A stretch of 64,000 bases of DNA, from assembly GCA_023411575.1 (NCBI GenBank), contig JAEYOP010000016.1, forward strand, positions 372,001-436,000, written 5' to 3'. This document shows positions 1 through 8,438 of this stretch, piece by piece (the first letter of the stretch is position 1; each line of letters opens with the position of its first letter). Made by a program: the position numbers and the translations under genes. The notes below the pieces were generated by a model, which had not been told where the DNA came from, searched no databases, and saw only the letters and a list, made by a program, of their open reading frames with translations. This stretch comes from Bacillota bacterium (GTDB taxonomy: Bacteria > Bacillota > Clostridia > Acetivibrionales > DTU013).

Positions 1-3000
1 CAAGCCGGACCTCCATGGTCTTGATCCGGGCATGGTAGTAGAGCGCCTCCGAATTGACCGTCTGCGGAACTTCCTCCGTATAATACGGGAGCACCGAACC
101 GTTCTTGTCTGCGTACTGTTCCAGGTCGCCGGAGGACAATACGGTGTATTCGGAGCCGCCCTCGGCCATAATCGCAATATCATAGCGGGAATAGCTGTCC
201 AGGGTTTTTCCCTTCCATTTAATTTCAAGCTCGTGGTAGCCGTCCCTCGTCACCATTCCGGTCTTTTCATACACCAGCGTGCCCGAGCCCTTTGTGACCT
301 TGATATCATAATAGGTGTTCACCTTGAGTCCCGTAATTCGGCCATAGTAGGTCCTGCCATCGCTGTCTTTGACGATGGTCGCCCTCGACCGGTTCATCAG
401 CTTGTACTCCGACTCCGCGGAAGTCTTGGTGTATATGCTGTAATCCTCCGCGGTAAGGCCCGACGTGGCGTCGGTCCAGAAAAAGCCCAGCTCCGCCGCA
501 ATCACGGCTTCCAGGGAAGCCGGGGCGTCGATCAGGGAGGTCGTCACCGGGATCGAAACCCATACGCTTGTAGAGGAAGGTTCACCGCCGGTTGTTGCCG
601 ACAGGGGGACTCTTTGCGCATTCACCCGGATGGCTTTCAAGCTGAAGTAATACAGCTTGTTCGGATACATGACCCTGTCGACGGTATAAGTACAGATGTC
701 CGTCACGGGATCGTAGGAGAACCCGGCCTGGGTCGTATGACCGGACGGCGGCGCGGGGTCCAGGTATACCTTGTCATTGTCGCTTCCGTCGCTCAGGACA
801 TCGTACTCCTTCAGGAAGCTCAGATACTCCGGGTCGCTCCCATAGCTGGCCGCGCTATCGGTGGGGCTTACCTTCAGCTTTGTGCGGATGAGCTGGTAAA
901 TGACATCATCCTCCTGCCGCTTCCAGCTAAACGTTACGCTATTGCCCGATACAAGAGGCTGCTGGCTGCTGTCCAGGGCTATGCTGAAGTCGGTGGGCGC
1001 CAGCGGTTTGCGCTGGCTGTCGTCCGGCGGAGTTACCTGGAGCACAATGGTGGTCACCGGTAAAATCGCCGTATCGATGGATTCCTTTTCCTTAACGATA
1101 ATGCCACCCTGGGAAGTAACCTGGACCAAACGGGTCCTTACCTTGAAATAATAGGTGGTATTGGGCTGCAAATTGTGCCCGAACCGATTAATAACGTCAA
1201 TAGCGCTTTTTGTGGTAAATTCCGATATTTTTGCTATGATCGAGGTGCTCTGGGCATCGTCGTGTCCTGTAAATCCGACGTCTCCGGTGTCCTGTGTAGA
1301 GCCGACCTTCAGAAATTCCGTATTGGTACGGGAATTCATATAGATATCGTAATAGGTATAGTATTTGTAATTTCTCTCATCATAGTCGTCTACATAATTG
1401 TTCCAGTCCAGGTTGGAAACCTTGTCGAATTTCAATTCGATGTAATTCAAAATCGGCGCAACCGCCGTCTTGCCGTTTGCATTCAGCATAAAGCTCATGG
1501 GCAGCGGGACATCCCGCTCCACGCCGTTCAGGGTGGTAAAGCTCAAAATGACGGACCGGTCGGACCATTTCGATTTGTCGCTCTGTCCCCGGTCGTCTAC
1601 CTTTGTGGTATACATCTGCAAATAATAGGCCGTGTTCGGAAGCAGGAAGGTCGGGTAGTTATCCGGGTTTGAAATGGCTTCCGTCGTTCCGTCTCCGTTG
1701 ACCCCCTTAAAAAGCTCGAAAGCGTTGATGGTGTAGGACAACCGGTTCCCTTCGACTTTGATCGCGGAGGAGGTGGCGCTTACGTATTTGACCAGCCTGT
1801 ATTCCGGGTTGAAATCCCCCAGTTTGATCGCCGGTCCCGTGCCGTTATCGACATAAAGCGGAACGTCCTTGGAAAGCTCCGACTGGTTTGTGTTCAGGAG
1901 GAAATGAAAGTACAGGTCGTTTTTGGCCGTATCCCAGTTCAGGGGCTTGTCCCAGGAAATCGTTACATCCGTGGATTTGACGGATATGGACGTACCGGAG
2001 GTCACCGTCGCCTGTTTGACATCCAGCACCCGTTTCTCCAGGGCCAGACCGATGGGAAGGGGCGGACGGCTCGTGTCCACGGTCAGGGTATAGGGCAGGG
2101 GCAGGGATTCCAGCCTGTCCACCGCACTGTCCGATTTGACGACGATCTTGTAATAAACCTTGTTGTTCGGGTTTACTCCCGCAAGAACCGTGACCGCGGT
2201 AGCCCCGCTGAAATAGGAATCGTCCAGGGTCTTTTTTACGGACCAGTCCCCCGGAATGGAAGGATCGTCCGTCGCCTGGATCTGGTAGTAGAGTCTTGGC
2301 AGGTCCAGGCTCCCTTGATTGATCTTGTATATCTTCACATAAATATTATTGGCGCTGTCCTTCGTCAGCTGGAACCGGATCGGCGTATTGGTATAGGCCC
2401 GTTCGCCCGACAGCATGCTTCCGTTCTGGCTTTCGGAAGGAACACCGACCGTAATGGTGGTCTTTTGAATATCTTCTTTTGCGGAATCCCTGTAGATCGG
2501 CTTTATATTCATATAATAAACGGTTCCCGGGAAAATGCCGTCATGGGCCAATACGTTGATGGCCGCGGTGGTCGGAACGGTCGATGCCGCATCCGCCCTT
2601 CCCCATAATTCGAAGCTGGCGAGGCTTTTCGTTTCGTCAATCGTAACAGCGGCAGGAGTAGTGGAGCTCTGGGAAACGGACGCCTGGTACCCGCCGTCGG
2701 TTTGCTGATCGACCAGCACAGTGGCATGAGTTGGCCCGTTGTTGATGGAGCCCAGCGCTGTGGAGATATTGATCTTGAAATTCAATGTGGACAGCTCCCT
2801 GCCATCCCCATAAACCGCATTCAATTGATCCTCCATGTATTTCTTCGCGTGGGCTTTGGTGGCAAGGATGAATTGGTTGTTGTCCCCCGGGACATCCGTT
2901 CCGGAGTAATAGACCCTGGGTATTTTCCAGCTGAGCTTCAGCTTCGGCTTTGAACCGACTTCCAATCCGCCGCCTTCCACCTTTTCCGGCTCCTGGCTGA

Positions 3001-3412
3001 CGGCTGTCGACGTAAAGGTGATGGAAGGAAGGTAAAACAGGAGCCCTTCTCCGATGGGACTGCCGCTGGGGCTTCCGTCGGGGTTGGTCGCCCCGTATAC
3101 GGTAACACGGATATCGTATACATAATCCGCCTCCAGCCCCGGAATACTGATGGAGCTGCCCGTCGGCACCGTTGCGGTCACCTGGATGGCAGGCCCGGTG
3201 GTCGAACTCAGGTCAGGCTTATGATATGCAACTACTGCGGTTTTTGCCCCGGTCAGCTGGCTCCAGTGAAACGTCAGGGTTTTATTGGTAAAGGAATCCA
3301 CCGTCAGGGTGATCGAATCCGCCGCGTAAACCCCATATAATGAACTTCCCAGAATGCTGTATGTAAGAACTGCAATCAGGACTGCGGCAATTATTCTTCT
3401 GATCCGCTTCAT
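1..3412 (-). CDS. Large secreted fibronectin type III repeat protein (N-terminal part, runs off window)
   Basis: The minus strand is open from an ATG at 3412 to the window edge, about 1137 codons, so the C-terminus is missing. The start is set by GGAGG ten bases upstream. The N-terminus is a signal peptide: two Arg, a hydrophobic stretch, then a VYAAD cleavage-like site near residue 30. The rest is a chain of roughly 100-residue beta-rich modules with Fn3 signatures, such as LTFHWSQLTGA, YVYDIRV, VYYKIVV, TYYFKVRT and TYYDIKVT. Fn3 arrays usually act as spacers or carbohydrate/surface-binding modules in secreted proteins. No catalytic domain is visible in this part, and the missing C-terminus could hold an anchor such as SLH. 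It is divergent from the prepilin peptidase gene, about 200 bp away. Surface-exported Fn3 protein: confident. Function: unknown. Confidence 0.88.
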   Translation of the reverse strand, partial: MKRIRRIIAAVLIAVLTYSILGSSLYGVYAADSITLTVDSFTNKTLTFHWSQLTGAKTAVVAYHKPDLSSTTGPAIQVTATVPTGSSISIPGLEADYVYDIRVTVYGATNPDGSPSGSPIGEGLLFYLPSITFTSTAVSQEPEKVEGGGLEVGSKPKLKLSWKIPRVYYSGTDVPGDNNQFILATKAHAKKYMEDQLNAVYGDGRELSTLNFKINISTALGSINNGPTHATVLVDQQTDGGYQASVSQSSTTPAAVTIDETKSLASFELWGRADAASTVPTTAAINVLAHDGIFPGTVYYMNIKPIYRDSAKEDIQKTTITVGVPSESQNGSMLSGERAYTNTPIRFQLTKDSANNIYVKIYKINQGSLDLPRLYYQIQATDDPSIPGDWSVKKTLDDSYFSGATAVTVLAGVNPNNKVYYKIVVKSDSAVDRLESLPLPYTLTVDTSRPPLPIGLALEKRVLDVKQATVTSGTSISVKSTDVTISWDKPLNWDTAKNDLYFHFLLNTNQSELSKDVPLYVDNGTGPAIKLGDFNPEYRLVKYVSATSSAIKVEGNRLSYTINAFELFKGVNGDGTTEAISNPDNYPTFLLPNTAYYLQMYTTKVDDRGQSDKSKWSDRSVILSFTTLNGVERDVPLPMSFMLNANGKTAVAPILNYIELKFDKVSNLDWNNYVDDYDERNYKYYTYYDIYMNSRTNTEFLKVGSTQDTGDVGFTGHDDAQSTSIIAKISEFTTKSAIDVINRFGHNLQPNTTYYFKVRTRLVQVTSQGGIIVKEKESIDTAILPVTTIVLQVTPPDDSQRKPLAPTDFSIALDSSQQPLVSGNSVTFSWKRQEDDVIYQLIRTKLKVSPTDSAASYGSDPEYLSFLKEYDVLSDGSDNDKVYLDPAPPSGHTTQAGFSYDPVTDICTYTVDRVMYPNKLYYFSLKAIRVNAQRVPLSATTGGEPSSTSVWVSIPVTTSLIDAPASLEAVIAAELGFFWTDATSGLTAEDYSIYTKTSAESEYKLMNRSRATIVKDSDGRTYYGRITGLKVNTYYDIKVTKGSGTLVYEKTGMVTRDGYHELEIKWKGKTLDSYSRYDIAIMAEGGSEYTVLSSGDLEQYADKNGSVLPYYTEEVPQTVNSEALYYHARIKTMEVRL

Positions 3413-3614
3413 TTCCAGACCTCCAGATCAGGGGCGGCTGAAACTGCATTTCGGCGCTCCCGCATATGTAAAAGTGTTGATCGCCCCCTCTTCCCTGCCA
3501 TTGGCCGGTTGCAGGGTGCAATTCAATATACATATCGGTAAAATCCGGTTGAAAATTAATAGCAGGACCAGCATAATAGAATTAAATTCATATTACTTAT
3601 ATGTGGAGCTTTAT

Positions 3615-4136
3615 ATGTTTTACAGGTATATCCTGCTTGGATTGCTTCTTATTGCGGCTGTAGCATGGGATTTCCGGAGCTATAAAATCAGTAATGTCCT
3701 TATTGCGGCAGGCCTGGCCGCCGGACTTGTTTCCGGCTTTGCCGCCGACGGCGTGAAGGGTCTGGTTTCGGCCGTTCTGGCCGCACTGGTCCCGGCCGTC
3801 CTCCTGATTCTCCTGTTTGCCCTGCGGATGCTGGGCGCAGGGGATATCAAGCTGTTCTGCGCGGTCGGAGCCATTATGGGCCTGCCGTTTGTATTGTATG
3901 CCATGGCCTATTCTTTTCTGGCGGGCGGCGTCATGGCGCTCCTGATCATCGCTGTCAGGGGCAATGCGAAGCAGCGGCTCGGGCATATCGCCACCTATTT
4001 GAAAACCTGTTTTCTCTCCGGAAAGTTCAGCCCATATACGGATTTCGATGATAAAAGCGACGGCGCCAAATTCCACTTCTCCCTTGCCATTGCGGCGGGG
4101 TGCGCGGTACAAACAGCTCTTCTGCTGCTTCAATGA
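3615..4136 (+). CDS. Prepilin peptidase, A24 family (CpaA/TadV-like)
   Basis: A 173-residue polytopic membrane protein with the aspartyl protease signature of type IV prepilin peptidases. A first Asp lies in AVAWDFRSYKISN after TM1, and the second is in LGAGDIKLFCAVGA, the GxGDxK motif. The family cleaves prepilin leader peptides at the cytoplasmic face of the membrane. It lacks the N-terminal methyltransferase domain of PilD, which fits the short CpaA/TadV type used by Tad/Flp pili. The ATG at 3615 is preceded by GGAG about seven bases upstream. The frame is open further upstream but has no ribosome binding site there. No pilin or Tad ATPase gene lies nearby in the window. Confidence 0.85.
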   Translation: MFYRYILLGLLLIAAVAWDFRSYKISNVLIAAGLAAGLVSGFAADGVKGLVSAVLAALVPAVLLILLFALRMLGAGDIKLFCAVGAIMGLPFVLYAMAYSFLAGGVMALLIIAVRGNAKQRLGHIATYLKTCFLSGKFSPYTDFDDKSDGAKFHFSLAIAAGCAVQTALLLLQ

Positions 4137-4162
4137 GCTTCTATTGAAAATGTTAGCCTTCT

Positions 4163-4393
4163 CTATGCTTTCCGGCTGACAATAATCTGGTTTCTGCCGT
4201 TCCGGAAGGATTTTCGGACGTCGTACCCGCGCATGACCAGGGTATCGTAAATTTCGTCCGTCTGGCTGAAATAGTTGTTGCCGATGTCCAGTACAAGGGT
4301 CTCCCCCGGTTTCAGCTCGCCCGATATTTCACTGAGCGTGCTATCGATATTCAGGCTTTCCGCATTGATTGTCTTTTCGGTATTTTCATCCAT
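4163..4393 (-). CDS. Small conserved-looking protein of unknown function
   Basis: A 76-residue acidic protein with a good AAGGAGAG ribosome binding site before its ATG. The C-terminal 50 residues look folded: a beta strand (ETLVLDIGNNYF), a helix (TDEIYDTLVMRGYDV) and a basic strand (RNQIIVSRK). This loosely resembles small TusA-like alpha/beta folds, but no TusA Cys-Pro motif is present. It is convergent with the prepilin peptidase and divergent from shikimate kinase. I do not recognise the family. Confidence 0.6.
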   Translation of the reverse strand: MDENTEKTINAESLNIDSTLSEISGELKPGETLVLDIGNNYFSQTDEIYDTLVMRGYDVRKSFRNGRNQIIVSRKA

Positions 4394-4489
4394 CCGGCCC
4401 TCTCCTTTGCAGGTGCAAGTTTATCTGATATAGTATTGGCAGGAAGGACAAATAATATAGATACGACAAAATAATTGGTGGATCCGTTT

Positions 4490-4999
4490 ATGGACAAGAA
4501 AAACATCGTTTTAATCGGGATGCCGGGGGCAGGCAAGAGCACTGTCGGCGTTTTGCTGGCGAAGGCCTTGAAAATGCCTTTTATCGACACCGACCTGCTC
4601 ATCCAGCAGCAGGAGAACTGCTACCTGCAGGAAATCATCGACACCCGTGGGCTGGATGCGTTTATGAAAATAGAGGAGGGGATCGTTCTCGGGCTGAAGG
4701 TGGAGAACCATGTCATCGCCACCGGGGGAAGCGTCATTTACAGCAAGCCCGCTATTGACCATCTGAAGTCGTCCGGCGTGCTCGTATTCCTCAATACGAA
4801 AATGTATCAGCTGGAGCGCAGGCTGAAAAATGCCCGTACCCGCGGAATTGCAATGAAGGAGGGGCAGACTCTTGCCGCCCTTTTTAATGAAAGGCTTCCT
4901 TTATACAGGCAAGCTGCGGACCTGGAAATAGACTGCTCCAAAAAACATATTGAGCTCCTTGTAGAAGAAATTAAAAATAAATTTAAAATTCTTGAATAA
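4490..4999 (+). CDS. aroK: Shikimate kinase
   Basis: Shikimate kinase phosphorylates shikimate at the 3-OH with ATP in the chorismate pathway (cytoplasm). The protein begins MDKKNIVLIGMPGAGKST, with the Walker A P-loop GMPGAGKST. It has FIDTDLLIQQQ with the shikimate-binding Asp, the ATGGSVIY glycine motif, and a lid segment with RTRGIAM. At 169 residues it is the normal single-domain length. A TTG five codons upstream is also possible, but the ATG at 4490 sits behind GGTGGA and aligns with the family N-terminus. It stands alone rather than in an aro operon and ends just before a strong intrinsic terminator. Homoserine- or gluconate-kinase-like relatives are less likely given GGSV and the motif spacing. 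Confidence 0.88.
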   Translation: MDKKNIVLIGMPGAGKSTVGVLLAKALKMPFIDTDLLIQQQENCYLQEIIDTRGLDAFMKIEEGIVLGLKVENHVIATGGSVIYSKPAIDHLKSSGVLVFLNTKMYQLERRLKNARTRGIAMKEGQTLAALFNERLPLYRQAADLEIDCSKKHIELLVEEIKNKFKILE

Positions 5000-5063
5000 A
5001 ATGGGCGAATTGGGGTCAATAATAAGTGTGACCTCACAAAATACATTTTGACCCCCTTTACAT

Positions 5064-5092
5064 GGTTAGTCGAAAGACTAACCACCTTTTTT
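5064..5092 (+). terminator. Intrinsic terminator after shikimate kinase
   Basis: Perfect 8-bp stem GGTTAGTC / GACTAACC closed by a GAAA tetraloop, followed after three bases by a run of six T. It lies about 65 bp downstream of the aroK stop codon. Confidence 0.85.
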
Positions 5093-5109
5093 GCCTTTTT
5101 TCGGGTTAA

Positions 5110-5146
5110 GCAAAATCTCGGGGGCATCGAGCCCCTTTGATTTTGC
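5110..5146. terminator. Large palindromic hairpin between convergent genes
   Basis: Outer arms GCAAAATC and GATTTTGC are perfectly complementary and enclose an inner stem GGGGC / GCCCC. It lies between aroK (plus) and the membrane protein gene (minus), whose stop is at 5258. The hairpin could stop transcription arriving from the minus strand, but there is no clean T-run. Confidence 0.4.
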
Positions 5147-5257
5147 GGCAAGATGACACTATGCCGGGTAAAAAAGGAGACATCCGCTATGAATGCCTCC
5201 GAAAGGGGTTGTTTTGCAGTTTGTCCTGCCAAAAGTAGCTGCCTGCCGAAAGGGCGG

Positions 5258-5776
5258 TTACCAGGTACCCGCTTTGGAGCCGTTCCTGCCGAACAGCATG
5301 ACCAGGCCGCCGACCACAAGCACCGCCGGAATCACAAGACCGATATCCACAACGCCGAGAACAATCCGGAACAGGATTATGATGCCGGATATTGCCGCAA
5401 TCCCGCCCAGAATGCCTATCGCGATAAGCAGTCCCTTCGGCTTGCCGTTGTAAAGGTACAACTGGAACAGACCAACGACCACGCTGAGGATGTACACCGG
5501 CCAGGTGTATTCCGCGAACCGCCAGTTGGTCATCGTTTCAAAGAAAAACAGAAGTCCCAGGGTGGTCAGAATCCCTCCGGGCACCAGAAGGCCGGGCGCT
5601 TTCAAGGAAATAAAGTAGGCCAGTTCGAAGCCGGCGCCGGCCAGGAGGATGATCATCGGCCAGAAATCATCCGGACCAAGGGACAGAATCGGGCTGTTGA
5701 ACAAATATCTTGCTGCAAGCAGCACCACGCCTATTACTATCAAGATGCCGCCCATTAATGAACCGTTTCTTCTCAT
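5258..5776 (-). CDS. Multi-pass membrane protein, LiaI/LiaF-like (DUF5668-type) transmembrane region
   Basis: A 172-residue protein that is almost entirely hydrophobic. It begins MRRNGSLMGGILIVIGVVLLA and continues with about five to six membrane segments arranged as short hairpins. The N-terminal GxxxIxxGxxLL pattern followed by a WPMIILLAG segment is typical of the small membrane domain found at the N-terminus of LiaF/LiaI-like and phage-shock-associated proteins. The C-terminal extramembrane part of LiaF is absent. The DnaA-box cluster lies directly upstream of its start. The role is unknown, and envelope-stress sensing is only a family-based guess. Confidence 0.6.
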   Translation of the reverse strand: MRRNGSLMGGILIVIGVVLLAARYLFNSPILSLGPDDFWPMIILLAGAGFELAYFISLKAPGLLVPGGILTTLGLLFFFETMTNWRFAEYTWPVYILSVVVGLFQLYLYNGKPKGLLIAIGILGGIAAISGIIILFRIVLGVVDIGLVIPAVLVVGGLVMLFGRNGSKAGTW

Positions 5777-5866
5777 ATTACACCTCCGAAATATTTTACA
5801 TCAGATAATACTCCGGGACGGACCATATGTCTGAAAAAAAGGAATGTTTCTGTTCCGGATGAAAGT

Positions 5867-6056
5867 TGTGGATTTCCTGCGCCCTTTTTCCGGGGGCCCG
5901 CCGCCTTCTTGTGGATAATGTACAAAAAATCGCCGGGGGCTCTGCCCGGATTGTGCAGTTTTTCCTCAGAACGTTCGTTTTGTGGATATGCCCCTGTGGA
6001 TAATGTTGATAACTCTGTGCATAACCCTGTTTTTAAGGACAGAGGGTTGTGGAAAA
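5867..6056 (-). other. Cluster of seven DnaA-box-like 9-mers
   Basis: All boxes read TTATCCACA-like on the minus strand. On the plus strand they are TGTGGATTT (5867), TGTGGATAA (5910, perfect), TGTGGATAT (5981), TGTGGATAA (5995, perfect), TGTTGATAA (6004), TGTGCATAA (6016) and TGTGGAAAA (6048). Two match the consensus exactly, one differs only at the last base and two differ at a single internal base. Four are packed into 44 bp (5981-6024) at start-to-start spacings of 14, 9 and 12 bp. The segment is intergenic between the D-2-hydroxyacid dehydrogenase stop (6063) and the membrane protein start (5776). No dnaA or dnaN gene is near, so it is unlikely to be oriC itself. A DnaA-binding or titration site, or DnaA-controlled promoter, is an inference. 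Confidence 0.65.
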
Positions 6057-6062
6057 TGTGCC

Positions 6063-7019
6063 TTAATTCACTACGTTCACGGAACGGCCCTCCAGGAATG
6101 ACCCGACATTGCCGGCGGCAATCCGGATGAGCCTGGCTCTGGCCTCGGCCGTAGCCCAGGCCAGATGGGGCGTTATCACGCAGTTTTTTGCCGCGAGCAG
6201 CGGATTGTCCGCCGACGGCGGCTCCGTTGAAAGCACGTCGAGGCCGGCGCCGGCGATCCGGCCAACCTTCAGTGCTTCCGCCACCGCCGCTTCGTCCAGT
6301 ACCGGCCCCCGCGAGGTGTTGATCAAATAGGCGGTGCTTTTCATCCGGCGAATCGTATCCGCATTGATAAGTCCTTTTGTCTCCGGTGTAAGCGGGCAAT
6401 GAAGGCTTATCACATCCGCCTGGGCCAGGAGCTCCGGGAGCTCCAGCCACCGGAAGCCTTCGATGCCGTTCTCCTCTTTCCTTGTCCTGGAAAAGGCGAT
6501 TACCTTCATTCCCATGGCGGAAGCGATCTGCGCTACGCGCCTTCCTATGCTGCCGTATCCTATGATGCCCATCGTCTTGCCGTCCAGCTCCACAAGGGGC
6601 GATTTGGCAAAGGTAAAGTCGGCGCTGCGGACCCACTCCCCATCATGGACGGCTCGATCGTGCAAGCCGGTTCTCATGCACAGTTCCAGCAGCAGCGCAA
6701 AAACCATCTGTGCAACGGAAGCCGTGCTGTATGCGGGAATGTTGGTAACGGTTATACCCCTTCTCCTGGCTGCCTCCAGATCCACGGCGTTGGTGCCGGT
6801 GGAAAGCAGGCCTATATACCGCGCCTTCGGCAATCCGGACAGGATTTCCTCCGTCAGGAAGGTCTTGTTGGTAAGCAGGATTTCCGCTTCCCGGGCCCTG
6901 TCCAGGATTTCTCCCGGCGCCGTCCGGTCGTAAACAACGGTGTCCCCCAGCAGGGAAATTTCCTTCCAGTCCAGATCCCCGGGATTTGTCGTATATCCGT
7001 CCAGAATCACTATTTTCAT
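6063..7019 (-). CDS. D-2-hydroxyacid dehydrogenase (glycerate dehydrogenase / hydroxypyruvate reductase type)
   Basis: A 318-residue NAD(P)-dependent enzyme interconverting 2-keto acids and D-2-hydroxy acids. The Rossmann nucleotide motif is GIIGYGSIGRRVAQIASAMG (about residues 150-170). The catalytic triad is present: Arg in INTSRGPVLDE, Glu in GLDVLSTEPP and His in VITPHLAWAT. The overall pattern, including LLSTGTNAVDLEAARRRGI, is that of glycerate dehydrogenases rather than of SerA, because the C-terminal ACT domain is missing and the length is right for a two-domain enzyme. Substrate specificity cannot be read from sequence. It is probably transcribed alone, as the Mg2+ transporter gene upstream ends 106 bp before its start. 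Confidence 0.87.
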   Translation of the reverse strand: MKIVILDGYTTNPGDLDWKEISLLGDTVVYDRTAPGEILDRAREAEILLTNKTFLTEEILSGLPKARYIGLLSTGTNAVDLEAARRRGITVTNIPAYSTASVAQMVFALLLELCMRTGLHDRAVHDGEWVRSADFTFAKSPLVELDGKTMGIIGYGSIGRRVAQIASAMGMKVIAFSRTRKEENGIEGFRWLELPELLAQADVISLHCPLTPETKGLINADTIRRMKSTAYLINTSRGPVLDEAAVAEALKVGRIAGAGLDVLSTEPPSADNPLLAAKNCVITPHLAWATAEARARLIRIAAGNVGSFLEGRSVNVVN

Positions 7020-7124
7020 TTCATTGCCTCCTGTATCATTGACTAATATGGCATTTGTAGAGGCCCGCCCTTTTAATTCGGGCCGCCGATTCTTCCAATT
7101 TGTTTAAAACCAACGTGTGCAGGC

Positions 7125-8375
7125 CTACAGCAGCGAGGTTGCCACCAGCGTTGCCGACAGGCCGATCAGAATCACGATCGTGGCCCACCCGATCAGATTC
7201 ATCCCCTTTTTGTTTATCCGGTCGCCCATAATCCCCTTGTCGTTGACGATCAGCATCATGCAGATCAGGACCACCGGCAGCATGATCCCGTTCAGGCGCT
7301 GGGACCACAGGGATATCTGGATGAGGGGCGTGCCGGGCAGCAGGATGATCCCGGCTCCGATCAGAATAATGATCGTATAAAGCCAGTAAAACTGCGGAGC
7401 TTCGCTCCACGTCCTGTCGATGCCCGCTTCGTAGCCGAAGGCCTCGCATACGTAAAACGCCGCGGCAACCGGCAATATGGTGGCCGAGAAGATGGACGCC
7501 ACAAACAGGCCGAAGGCGAAGACCTCCGACGCAAAAGCTCCGGCAAAGGGCTTCAATGCCTGGGCCGCCACGCTTGCGTCCGTTATTTCGGTTCCACGGC
7601 CGTTTGCGTACAGAGTGGACGCACAGGAAACGATGATGAAGAACGCGACGACCACCGTGGCAATGCAGCCAACCAGCACGTCTACGACCGTATATTTGTA
7701 ATCTTCCGGCTTCAGCTTTTTTTCAATTACCGCAGATTGCATGTAAAACAGCATCCACGGCGCTATTGTCGTTCCGACCAGGCCGACGATGGTGGAAACA
7801 GTGCCGAAATTCAATTCCATTTCCGGGCGGAGAATGGCCGTTCCGATCTCCCCCCAGTTCGGGTGCCCCATTATGGCCGATACGACATAGGAAAGCAGCG
7901 CCACGCTGAATACCAGGAAAATTCTTTCGGCAAGTTTGTACGTCCCTTTGACAACCAGGATCCATACGGCGAAAGCAACCAGCGGGACGGAAATATATTT
8001 GCTTACGCCGAAAATCTGCATACTGCCGGCCACTCCGGCAAACTCCGTGGTGGTATTGCCGATATCCGTTATGAGCATGCCCATGAAAATGAAGAACGTC
8101 GTTTTGACGCCGGCATTTTCCCGGATTAGGTCCGCAAGTCCCTTTCCTGTCACAATGCCCATACGGGCGTTCATTTCCTGAACGATGAAAAGCACCAGGA
8201 ACGCCGGAAGCAGCGTCCATATAAGATTGTATCCGTAGGCCGCTCCCGCCGCCGAATAAGTCGTAATGCCGCCGGCGTCGTTGTCCACGCTGCCGGTGAC
8301 GATCCCCGGCCCGACAATCGCCAGGAATATCATGATTTTTGCCCAAAGGCCGTTTTTTCTTATTTTTGCCGTCAT
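7125..8375 (-). CDS. Nramp-related magnesium transporter (NRMT-type)
   Basis: A 416-residue polytopic protein of the Nramp/SLC11 superfamily, about 11 membrane segments. In TM1 the usual Nramp metal motif DPGN is replaced by DNDAGG (residues 31-36). In TM6 the usual Met-Pro-His is replaced by an IAPWMLFYMQS segment, so the soft-metal methionine ligand is absent at that position. These departures match the clostridial Nramp-related Mg2+ transporters rather than Mn2+/Fe2+ carriers. The context supports this strongly: it is the second gene of an operon led by an M-box Mg2+ riboswitch, after a protein carrying the MgtE regulatory N-domain. The role inferred is Mg2+ import, expressed when cytoplasmic Mg2+ is low. 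Confidence 0.87.
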   Translation of the reverse strand: MTAKIRKNGLWAKIMIFLAIVGPGIVTGSVDNDAGGITTYSAAGAAYGYNLIWTLLPAFLVLFIVQEMNARMGIVTGKGLADLIRENAGVKTTFFIFMGMLITDIGNTTTEFAGVAGSMQIFGVSKYISVPLVAFAVWILVVKGTYKLAERIFLVFSVALLSYVVSAIMGHPNWGEIGTAILRPEMELNFGTVSTIVGLVGTTIAPWMLFYMQSAVIEKKLKPEDYKYTVVDVLVGCIATVVVAFFIIVSCASTLYANGRGTEITDASVAAQALKPFAGAFASEVFAFGLFVASIFSATILPVAAAFYVCEAFGYEAGIDRTWSEAPQFYWLYTIIILIGAGIILLPGTPLIQISLWSQRLNGIMLPVVLICMMLIVNDKGIMGDRINKKGMNLIGWATIVILIGLSATLVATSLL

Positions 8376-8438
8376 GCTGTCACCTCTTTTCCCATACGCC
8401 CGCGCAAGCCGCCCGGACGCAAAGCTCTTCCGAAAAAA

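Noticed and set aside
5867..6056. Chromosomal origin oriC
   Set aside because: DnaA-box-like sites are present, but dnaA, dnaN and other origin neighbours are not, and no AT-rich unwinding element is evident. Kept only as a DnaA-box cluster.
7062..7084. GGCCCG/CGGGCC hairpin after the Mg2+ transporter gene as a terminator
   Set aside because: The stem is only six base pairs and no T-run follows on the minus strand.
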